This document shows positions 1-4,815 of a DNA stretch of 7,109 bases, piece after piece; position 1 is the stretch's first letter, and every line of letters starts with the position of its first letter. The position numbers and the translations under genes were made by a program. Source of the stretch: Comamonadaceae bacterium (GTDB lineage: Bacteria > Pseudomonadota > Gammaproteobacteria > Burkholderiales > Burkholderiaceae_C); the NCBI GenBank assembly GCA_013298415.1, contig JAAFHN010000130.1:1-7109 (forward strand), in the 5' to 3' direction. The notes under the pieces are model-generated. The model was given only the letters and a program-made list of their open reading frames with translations. It searched no databases and was not told the DNA's origin.

Positions 1-507
1 ACTGCCGTCGTCTCCCGCGTGCCCGACGACGGAGATGTGAAAACCCGAGCTGTGTGCCCCGCCTGCGCCACGATCCACTACGAAAACCCGCTCAATGTGG
101 TCGGCACCATTTGCACCTGGCAGGGCAAAGTGCTCTTGTGCAAGCGCAACATCGAGCCGCGTTGGGGCAAGTGGACGCTGCCTGCTGGCTTCATGGAGCT
201 GGACGAGACCACCGCAGAGGGAGCTGCGAGAGAGACCGACGAAGAAGCTGGTGCTCAGATTGAAATGGGCGGCCTCTTCGCGCTCATGAACGTGGCGCGG
301 GTCGGCCAGGTTCACCTGTTCTACCAAGCCAAGCTGCTCTCAGACCAGTTCAACCCCGGCACCGAAACCATCGAAGCCAAACTCTTCGAAGAGCACGAAA
401 TCCCCTGGGAAGAAATCGCCTTCAAAACCGTCAAAACCGCCCTCGAATGCCACTTTGCCGATGCCAAACGCGGCGTGTTTGGGTTTCATCAGGTGGACAT
501 CGGCTAG
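1..507 (+). CDS. Nudix hydrolase with N-terminal zinc-ribbon, 5' partial
   Basis: Members of the Nudix superfamily hydrolyse a nucleoside diphosphate linked to another group, using a divalent metal. Counting from the GTG at 19, the Nudix box GX5EX7REUXEEXGU lies at residues 57-79 (G57, E63, R71-E72, E75-E76, G78). A CPAC motif at residues 13-16, followed by IHYENP, is the second half of the small zinc ribbon found in NudC-like and ADP-ribose/NADH-type Nudix proteins. The frame stays open to base 1 and reads TAVVSRVPDDGD, which fits the usual stretch between the two CxxC pairs. The real start and first CxxC are therefore probably upstream of the window, and GTG 19 is an internal Val. The TAG stop is at 505-507. 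It is convergent with the hydrolase gene at 628-1968. The family call is very sure; the exact substrate (NADH, ADP-ribose, FAD or other) is not determined. Confidence 0.93.
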   Translation, partial: TAVVSRVPDDGDVKTRAVCPACATIHYENPLNVVGTICTWQGKVLLCKRNIEPRWGKWTLPAGFMELDETTAEGAARETDEEAGAQIEMGGLFALMNVARVGQVHLFYQAKLLSDQFNPGTETIEAKLFEEHEIPWEEIAFKTVKTALECHFADAKRGVFGFHQVDIG

Positions 508-523
508 CAACGCTCCTTCCGAA

Positions 524-542
524 TGCTATTGAAAGAGTAGCA
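524..542. repeat. Short inverted repeat in convergent intergenic gap
   Basis: Arms TGCTA (524-528) and TAGCA (538-542) enclose a 9-base loop, TTGAAAGAG. It lies 16 bases past the Nudix stop, in the 120-bp gap between two convergent genes. It resembles the TGCTA-to-TAGCA intergenic palindromes that I recall as frequent in Comamonadaceae genomes, and the core of the element at 2015-2176 has the same TAGCA/TGCTA words. There is no T-tract, so a role as intrinsic terminator is weakly supported. The rest of 508-627 shows no gene. Confidence 0.35.
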
Positions 543-627
543 AACAAGCGAAGAAACACCTAGACAGTGGTTCGAAAACTACCCAAGTGAAGGCGCCAGC
601 GACCACGTTCAAACGGCCCGAACCGGC

Positions 628-1968
628 TCACTGAGGCACGAGGTGAATCCAGCTCAGCAAGTTTGAAAAATACCCTTCGGCAAACTTGGTCCGCACGCGT
701 TGGCCATTTTTCATTTCAAACTCGTGCATGCCGTGATCGGCATTGGGAAAAATCTGGGTGCTGAAGGGCTTGCCTTGCTCGCGTAGCTTTTGCAAGCGCT
801 CGACCGTGATTTCGGGTGGGGCTTCGATGTCTTGCCCGGCAATCATCCAAAGCATGGGGATGTTGAGCTTTTCAAGTGTGGGCATGGGTTCGTAGAAGGG
901 CTGGAAGAAGTGCTCAAACATCGCGGGCGCAGCAACTTTGGCCTGCGCAATGCCCATTTGCAGCATCACGCTCATCCAGGTTTGCATAGGCTTGACGGCT
1001 TCAAGCCAAGGCCGATCTTTGAACTTTTCAAGCGCTGCATCGAGCGCACGCCAGTCTTTGAACCCCTCTTTTGCGGTGCTGTGCAGCACTGCGTTCAGCT
1101 CTTGCAGCTCTGCAATCGCGGCATCGCTTGCGCCTGTGGCTTTGAGTTTCAACGGCGCTTCCAAGCGATCTTCGTCGGCCATGCTCATGGCAAGGCCATA
1201 GCCCACGGCCACAAAGCGGAGGCTTGGCTCTTGCAGCGCAGCCAGCGGTGCCACCCAGCCGCCTTGGCTGAAGCCTGCCAGGCCAATGCGCTGGCCATCG
1301 ACTTCGGGTCGGGTTTTGAGCCAGGCGACGGCGGCATTCACGTCGCCAGCCAGCACCCCAAAGTGCTGCACGTATTGCCCTTTAGAGCAACCCGCACCAC
1401 GTTTGTCAAACACAAAAGTGGCTACGCCGTTGGCCGCCAGTAGGTGCGGCAGCCACTCTTGATCGACAGAGGGCACAGGGTCTGAGCCGTGCACAAACAC
1501 CACGGTTTTGAACGGGCCCATGCCCGAGCTTGGCAAGCTGAGTTTGCCGAAAAGTTCGATGCCGCTGCTTCGGAAGGTGGCGGTCGTCTCCCGCAGGGCG
1601 AGCTTGCTGGCGGTGAGAACAGTGCGTTCGCCCTCGCTGATGCGCAAGGCCTGTGACGCGCCGCTTTGGCCGAGATCAAACTCGTAAGCGAAACGCACGG
1701 GCTGCGCCGAATCCATGTCGGCGCCCGATTCAAATTTCACATCGTTTTTGGGCAAGAGGCGATGGCTCTGGCCGCTTGAGAAGTGCGTGATGCGCCGCTC
1801 GCCGTTTGGCCCGGCAGATTGAACCGAGAGGAGTTTGCCGTCTGCACTGCGATAGGCGCCGTTGAGCCGTTTCGCGTCGGCGGCACGGCAGTTGGTGGCT
1901 TTTGCTGGGAGGCTGAGGCCACACAGGAGGGCGAAGCCAAGGAGGGCAAAGAACTGTTTGAAGCGCAT
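628..1968 (-). CDS. Exported alpha/beta-hydrolase fold serine hydrolase
   Basis: A 446-residue protein with a Sec-type signal peptide: basic start MRFKQ, hydrophobic core at residues 6-20, and a likely cleavage after PAKA (residue 24). It should act in the periplasm or outside the cell. Residues 25-130 form a family-variable N-terminal region. The alpha/beta-hydrolase domain follows: oxyanion-strand motif FVHGSD (158-163), an FDKRGAGCS segment (187-195), nucleophile elbow GFSQGG with Ser234, probable acid Asp380 in AGQD, and His412 in NADHGMH. This full triad suggests an active esterase, thioesterase or peptidase of the S9-like/dienelactone hydrolase-like group; the substrate is unknown. A helical insertion at about 265-360 probably forms the lid. 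ATG 1968 is the only possible start between the gene and an in-frame TAA at about 2011-2013. No strong Shine-Dalgarno sits close to it. A MITE-like element lies 42 bases upstream. Confidence 0.9.
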   Translation of the reverse strand: MRFKQFFALLGFALLCGLSLPAKATNCRAADAKRLNGAYRSADGKLLSVQSAGPNGERRITHFSSGQSHRLLPKNDVKFESGADMDSAQPVRFAYEFDLGQSGASQALRISEGERTVLTASKLALRETTATFRSSGIELFGKLSLPSSGMGPFKTVVFVHGSDPVPSVDQEWLPHLLAANGVATFVFDKRGAGCSKGQYVQHFGVLAGDVNAAVAWLKTRPEVDGQRIGLAGFSQGGWVAPLAALQEPSLRFVAVGYGLAMSMADEDRLEAPLKLKATGASDAAIAELQELNAVLHSTAKEGFKDWRALDAALEKFKDRPWLEAVKPMQTWMSVMLQMGIAQAKVAAPAMFEHFFQPFYEPMPTLEKLNIPMLWMIAGQDIEAPPEITVERLQKLREQGKPFSTQIFPNADHGMHEFEMKNGQRVRTKFAEGYFSNLLSWIHLVPQ

Positions 1969-2010
1969 GATCGTGGGCCGATGTGAAAGCGCGGGTGGGA
2001 GGGAATCTCC

Positions 2011-2014
2011 TTAG
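2011..2014. repeat. Left target-site duplication TTAG
   Basis: TTAG directly precedes the GGAAGC end of the palindromic element; the identical tetranucleotide directly follows the other end at 2177-2180. The duplicated site matches the YTAR consensus of the IS5 group. Confidence 0.7.
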
Positions 2015-2176
2015 GGAAGCTCTGCAAAACCCCCTTGCGGCCATCGCGGGCCACCTCCGGGCGCTCAGCGTTGTTGAAAAGCTCGCAAATAGCAGTGCTA
2101 TTTGACTCACTTTTCGCCTAGCTGAGCCTCCCGGATGCGGCCCGCGCTGATCCACAAAGGGTTCTGCAGAGCTTCC
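2015..2176. mobile_element. MITE-like palindromic element with 4-bp target duplication
   Basis: A 162-bp non-coding imperfect palindrome. The ends are GGAAGCTCTGCA (2015-2026) and its exact complement TGCAGAGCTTCC (2165-2176). Further inward the two halves keep matching with scattered mismatches: AACCC, CGCGGGCC, TCCGGG, CTCAGC and AAAAG all recur in reverse complement. The centre is a perfect 9-bp-arm palindrome, CAAATAGCA (2086-2094) and TGCTATTTG (2096-2104), around one G. Both outer ends are flanked directly by TTAG (2011-2014 and 2177-2180), a four-base target-site duplication. Known: IS5-group elements insert at YTAR with four-base duplications, and TTAG fits. Inferred: a non-autonomous derivative moved in trans by an IS5-like transposase. 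No transposase is present in the window. RNA from either strand should fold into a long hairpin. Confidence 0.8.
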
Positions 2177-2180
2177 TTAG
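2177..2180. repeat. Right target-site duplication TTAG
   Basis: The second copy of TTAG directly abuts the GCTTCC end of the element. A four-base match has a modest chance of arising at random, but it falls exactly at the ends of the terminal inverted repeats, which makes a true insertion footprint likely. Confidence 0.7.
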
Positions 2181-2292
2181 CGCGGGCCGACGATCTCAAA
2201 TCCGAGTGAGGCTTGCGAGTCGTTTGCGACGGCTGGCTGCCGATGCAGACCAGTGGAAGCCGAGCGCGACCAGCCGCTTTGGCCCAGGGGCG

Positions 2293-3234
2293 CTAGCCCG
2301 ACACAAAACCATCGATTTCCACCAGCAAATCTGGATGCCCGCCCAGGTGTTGGATGCAGAAATCCACGAATGCACGCACGCGGGCTGGGAGCTGTTTGCG
2401 GCTGGGGTAGTGGATGAAAAGTTGCAATCCCTCTGGCGCGTGTTCGGCCATCACCACTTTGAGCTTGCCCTCGCGCAGCGGGCCGAGCACGAGCGGCAGC
2501 GGCAATTGCGCGAGGCCAAGCCCTGCTTCACAAGCGTGCAGCAAGCTGCGGTAGTCGTTGCTTTCAAACTTGGCCTTCACGGAAAGCATGCGCAGGCTGC
2601 GGGCTCCTGCTTCGCGCACCTGCGCAAACACCGGAGCAGGGCGCTCTTGCAGGGGCAAATGCAGGCTCAGCCAGTCGTGCTCGGCGATGGCGTCCAATTT
2701 CGGCTGCCCGCGTCCGGCCAAGTACGCGGGGCTCGCGCAAATCGGCAGGCGCAGTGGGCCGAGCGGCCGGGCCACAAAGGCGGCATCTTGCAGTGCGCCC
2801 ACACGAATGCCTACGTCAAAGCGCTTGGCGATCAGCGGGCTGGAATCCTCGCTCAGCTCCAACTCGAGTGTGATTTCGGGGTGCTTGGCATAGAACTTGG
2901 GCAGCAGCGGCACGAGGTAGAGAAACGCCAGTGGCGAAACCACGGTGGCCCGCACATGGCCGGTGGCCGATTGCGCGCTGGTTGACGCACTTTTGCAGGC
3001 GGCATCCAGCATCGAGAGCGCGTCTTTGCACTGCTCCAAAAAGGCCACACCCTCGGCTGTGAGCGTGAGCGCGCGGGTGGATCGCGCCATCAAGCGCACG
3101 CCGAGCGCCGTCTCCAAACGGCTCACGTTTTGGCTCACCGCCACGGGGGAAATCTCAAGCTCTTTGGCCGCCTTGGCAAAGCTGCCTAACTCTGCCGTGC
3201 GGACGAAATTCAGGATGCCTCGAAGACTTTGCAT
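2293..3234 (-). CDS. LysR-type transcriptional regulator
   Basis: A 313-residue LTTR, normal length for the family. Residues 1-60 are the winged helix-turn-helix: ILNFVRTAELGSFAKAAKELEIS, then VAVSQNVSRLETALGVRLMARSTRALTLTAEG, with the typical serine/alanine-rich recognition helix. A linker helix runs to about residue 90. The periplasmic-binding-protein-like effector domain begins at about GHVRATV (92-98) and ends with the GLQLFIHYPSRKQLPARVRAFVDFC segment typical of the DmlR/YafC-like branch. ATG 3234 is chosen because a Shine-Dalgarno GAGGA (3241-3245) sits six bases away and the LTTR fold starts there; a longer reading to 3336 would add 34 residues encoded by repeat DNA. The gene points away from the YciI gene at 3750, as many LTTRs do from a target, but 515 bp separate them. 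The ligand and targets are not determinable. Confidence 0.94.
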   Translation of the reverse strand: MQSLRGILNFVRTAELGSFAKAAKELEISPVAVSQNVSRLETALGVRLMARSTRALTLTAEGVAFLEQCKDALSMLDAACKSASTSAQSATGHVRATVVSPLAFLYLVPLLPKFYAKHPEITLELELSEDSSPLIAKRFDVGIRVGALQDAAFVARPLGPLRLPICASPAYLAGRGQPKLDAIAEHDWLSLHLPLQERPAPVFAQVREAGARSLRMLSVKAKFESNDYRSLLHACEAGLGLAQLPLPLVLGPLREGKLKVVMAEHAPEGLQLFIHYPSRKQLPARVRAFVDFCIQHLGGHPDLLVEIDGFVSG

Positions 3235-3240
3235 GGGTTT

Positions 3241-3245
3241 TCCTC
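3241..3245 (-). promoter_or_regulatory. Shine-Dalgarno deciding the LysR start
   Basis: On the minus strand GAGGA is followed by six bases and then ATG at 3234. This supports the internal ATG over an upstream in-frame start at 3336 that would be read through the repeat arm. Confidence 0.75.
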
Positions 3246-3276
3246 GGTTGGGTGGGGCGTAGGGCGCAAGGGACCG

Positions 3277-3602
3277 GGCAGCCAAAGGACGCAAAAAACG
3301 CAAAAACTTCGCAAAAGACGCAAAAAAATCAATCAAACATGCCTGATCAGGACCAAGCCACAGATAGAGACCCGTTCGCCCTGAGCTTGGTCGTTGGGCA
3401 TCGCCGGGGGCTTCGACAGGCTCAGCCCGAACGGACGGGTTGGCGCATCTGAGACATAGTCCTAATCAGGCAAAAATGCTCTCTGTCCATGTATTTAAAT
3501 GCTTCGTTGCTACAAATTTTGAATCTAAACTCAACACCCGATCGAGGCTGTTTTTTGCGACTTTTGCGAAACCTTTGCGTCTTCTGCGTCCTTCGGCTGT
3601 CC
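3277..3602. repeat. Nested inverted-repeat island in the LysR-YciI gap
   Basis: Three inverted-repeat pairs lie inside one another. Outer pair: 3277-3327 and 3551-3602, about 50 bp each, imperfect, built from CGCAAAA-type units (AAGGACGCAAAAAACGC against AAGGACGCAGAAGACGC in reverse complement, both continuing through TTCGCAAAAG). Middle pair: 3341-3365 and 3447-3471, 20 of 25 bases matching, each starting GCCTGAT(C/T)AGGAC. Inner pair: 3372-3399 and about 3407-3434, with CCGTTCG, CTGAGC and GGGC blocks. The spacing between outer and middle arms is unequal: 13 bases on the left, 79 AT-rich bases on the right (3472-3550). No gene is credible inside. The inner and outer units resemble dispersed intergenic repeats of proteobacteria. 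The rest of the gap, 3603-3749, is AT-rich and should hold the promoter of the YciI gene. Confidence 0.75.
3372..3434. repeat. Inner hairpin of CTGAGC / GCTCAG repeat type
   Basis: The left arm (3372-3399) reads CCGTTCGCCCTGAGCTTGG and continues to TTGGGC. The right arm (about 3407-3434) is GGGCTTCGACAGGCTCAGC then CCGAACGG. The right arm matches the TTCGACAGGCTCAG word that I recall as a very widespread dispersed intergenic repeat in Proteobacteria, usually found as facing pairs like this one. The left copy has diverged at several positions. It could form a stem-loop in RNA from either strand. Confidence 0.65.
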
Positions 3603-3708
3603 TTTCCTCCAGTACTCAATTCCATAGTTTAGCTTCGCAAATTATGAAGCATTACTTGCATTGTGCTTTGTTGAGTCTTTTTTTACAGTTCACCCACGCT
3701 TTGATTTT

Positions 3709-3718
3709 GAAGCGCTTC
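3709..3718. promoter_or_regulatory. 10-bp perfect palindrome upstream of YciI gene
   Basis: GAAGCGCTTC is a perfect palindrome ending 31 bases before ATG 3750, in the AT-rich leader. Its position would suit an operator or part of the 5' untranslated region. No clear -35/-10 pair can be assigned around it, and no link to the LysR protein is shown. Confidence 0.25.
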
Positions 3719-3749
3719 TCTCTCAAGTTTGAGTACGAAAGAAAACACC

Positions 3750-4103
3750 ATGAAGTACCTCCTCCTGTGCCAAGTGCAGCCCGCCGCGATGGCCAACACC
3801 ACGCCCGAGCAATACGAGCAAATGACGGCTGCGATGCAGTCGTACAACCAGCAGCTGATTCAGGCTGGCGTGCTGATCGCCGGCGGCCAGCTCAACATGC
3901 CACACGAGGGCCAGCGCGTGTTTGGTGAAAACGGCCGCATCCAGACCCAAAACGGCCCCGCATTGCCCGGCGACACGCAAATCGGTGGCTACTACTTGCT
4001 CGACGTGGCCGCCGAGCAAGACGCAACTGGCTGGGCCGCCAAGTGCCCCATTGCGCAGTTTGGCTCGATGGATGTGCGTGAAGTCGTCTACTCCCCCATC
4101 TGA
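3750..4103 (+). CDS. YciI / DGPF-family small protein
   Basis: A 117-residue protein of the YCII-related (PF03795-type) fold, a ferredoxin-like alpha+beta domain. It begins MKYLLLCQVQPAA as in DGPF proteins, continues with helix TPEQYEQMTAAMQSYNQQLIQAGVLIAGGQL (18-48), strand VFGENGRIQTQNGP (57-70), then IGGYYLLDV (78-86), a helix ATGWAAKCP (92-100) and IAQFGSMDVREV (101-112). This order matches the family, where the DGPF motif is usually followed by E-x-K-E-x-LGGFYLIE. Here the motif is NGPALPGDTQIGGYYLLD, so the acidic first residue is lost. ATG 3750 is preferred to TTG 3729, as the family starts at MKY; its Shine-Dalgarno is weak. The biochemical role of the family is largely unclear; some members lie beside ECF sigma factor genes, but none is visible here. 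It is divergent from the LysR gene. Confidence 0.88.
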   Translation: MKYLLLCQVQPAAMANTTPEQYEQMTAAMQSYNQQLIQAGVLIAGGQLNMPHEGQRVFGENGRIQTQNGPALPGDTQIGGYYLLDVAAEQDATGWAAKCPIAQFGSMDVREVVYSPI

Positions 4104-4144
4104 GCGTCGCTGAGGTCAAAGCCAAAGTGCCTGCGATTCCAAAC

Positions 4145-4159
4145 AAAAACTTAGTTTTT
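4145..4159. terminator. Weak AT hairpin after YciI gene
   Basis: AAAAAC (4145-4150), loop TTA, then GTTTTT (4154-4159) form a small perfect stem 41 bases past the YciI stop. The stem is AT-only except for one C-G pair, so its strength is doubtful. The remainder of the 218-bp gap (4104-4321) shows no gene and no confident promoter. Confidence 0.25.
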
Positions 4160-4311
4160 TACGAAGAATCCTCGCAATTGTGTTTTGTCCAAGACAGTTT
4201 TACAGTCTGATCCCACTGAAAGCTTGCTGACAACTTTTTCCAAGCGAGCTCCAAGTCAACCCCGATTCCCCTCTCAGCCCTCTTTTTCGTCCAACTTTCC
4301 CTATTGACCAC

Positions 4312-4315
4312 GGAG
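4312..4315 (+). promoter_or_regulatory. Shine-Dalgarno deciding the SRPBCC start
   Basis: GGAG followed by six bases and ATG 4322. This favours ATG 4322 over the in-frame TTG at 4304, which has no comparable site. Confidence 0.65.
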
Positions 4316-4321
4316 TACCCC

Positions 4322-4795
4322 ATGCAATTCGAATCCAGCCTCACGATCCAAGCCAGCGCCGCCGATGTTTTTGCGTTCTACGCCGATGTGGCCAACTGGC
4401 CCACTTGGGATGTGGATGCCAAAGCGGCATATGCCAAAGCGGCCTCGATCCAAGGCGCGTTTGTGAGCGGCGCCGTCGGCGAAATCGTGCCCCACGGCGG
4501 CCCAAAGTCCAAGCTCTACTTCACCGAAGTGCGGCAAAACCAAGGCTTCACCGTGATGTGCAAACTGCCGCTGTGCGAGATGCGCTTTGAGTACGGCCTC
4601 GCTGAGCAAGGAAAAAAGGGCGGTGAGGTGGTCGCCACGCACCGCGCGGTGTTTGTGGGCCTGCTCGCCCCGATTTTTGGCCGCTTGATCGGCTCTGGCA
4701 TGCGCAAAACCTTCCCGCAATCCCTGCAAAAGCTCAAAGCCCTGGCCGAAGCTGCCGCCGCATCAAAAGTGGTGCCGCTGCGCAAGGCCGCGTAA
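4322..4795 (+). CDS. SRPBCC-family protein (polyketide cyclase/START-like)
   Basis: A 157-residue protein of the START/Bet v 1-like helix-grip fold, which encloses a hydrophobic ligand pocket. Visible family signs are the opening strand FESSLTIQASAADVFAFYADVANWPTWD (residues 3-30), GEIVPHGGPKSKLYFTEVRQNQGFTV (53-78), LPLCEMRFEYGL (82-93), GEVVATHRAVFVGLLAPIFGRLIG (101-124), and the long C-terminal helix MRKTFPQSLQKLKALAEAAA (127-146). There is no signal peptide, so it is cytoplasmic. Unusually, codons 33-36 and 38-41 both encode AKAA, from a 15-bp tandem duplication. The gene follows the YciI gene after 218 bp and may have its own promoter. Its stop is only 12 bp from the stop of the convergent DUF1501 gene. 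The ligand and reaction cannot be told. Confidence 0.88.
   Translation: MQFESSLTIQASAADVFAFYADVANWPTWDVDAKAAYAKAASIQGAFVSGAVGEIVPHGGPKSKLYFTEVRQNQGFTVMCKLPLCEMRFEYGLAEQGKKGGEVVATHRAVFVGLLAPIFGRLIGSGMRKTFPQSLQKLKALAEAAAASKVVPLRKAA
4416..4443 (+). repeat. 15-bp-period tandem duplication inside SRPBCC gene
   Basis: ATGCCAAAGCGGC occurs at 4416-4428 and again at 4431-4443, identical over 13 bases with a 15-base period. The insertion is in frame and gives D-AKAA-Y-AKAA-S. Removing one unit restores WDVDAKAASIQGAF, which has the spacing I expect for the family. Confidence 0.75.
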
Positions 4796-4800
4796 GCCGC

Positions 4801-4815
4801 CGAGCACTCAGCTCG
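4801..4815. repeat. Small hairpin at convergent gene ends
   Basis: CGAGC (4801-4805), loop ACTCA, GCTCG (4811-4815). It covers the TGA of the DUF1501 gene and follows the SRPBCC stop by five bases. No T-tract follows on either strand, so it is at best a weak bidirectional end signal. Confidence 0.25.

Noticed and set aside
790..1443. 217-codon open frame on + strand inside the hydrolase gene
   Set aside because: It lies antisense to a well-supported gene with catalytic triad and signal peptide; its His/Cys/Gly-rich translation has no family features and reflects codon bias of the opposite strand.
1886..1894. Possible lipoprotein signal at Cys27 of the hydrolase (KATNC)
   Set aside because: The residues before Cys27 do not fit the lipobox L-[AS]-[GA]-C; a signal peptidase I site after PAKA fits better.
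2007..2012. AAGGAG on the minus strand upstream of the hydrolase
   Set aside because: A perfect Shine-Dalgarno word but 38 bases before the ATG with no start codon at proper distance; it arises partly from the TTAG flank.
1730..2155. 141-codon - strand frame running through the MITE into the hydrolase leader
   Set aside because: It overlaps the hydrolase signal region in another frame and crosses the palindrome; its composition is basic and low in family signal.
2206..2985. 259-codon open frame on + strand across the LysR gene
   Set aside because: Antisense to a clear LysR regulator; the protein is Arg/Gln/His-rich with no recognisable domain and no proper ribosome site.
3235..3336. N-terminal extension of the LysR protein by 34 residues
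   Set aside because: The extra residues are read from the outer repeat arm, LTTRs start close to the helix-turn-helix, and a good Shine-Dalgarno serves ATG 3234.
3277..3602. CRISPR array or retron-like RNA in the repeat-rich gap
   Set aside because: The repeats are inverted, not direct with regular spacers, and no cas or reverse transcriptase gene is near.
3440..3928. 162-codon + strand frame across the gap into the YciI gene
   Set aside because: It reads through repeat arms and then the YciI gene in the wrong frame; no domain is visible.
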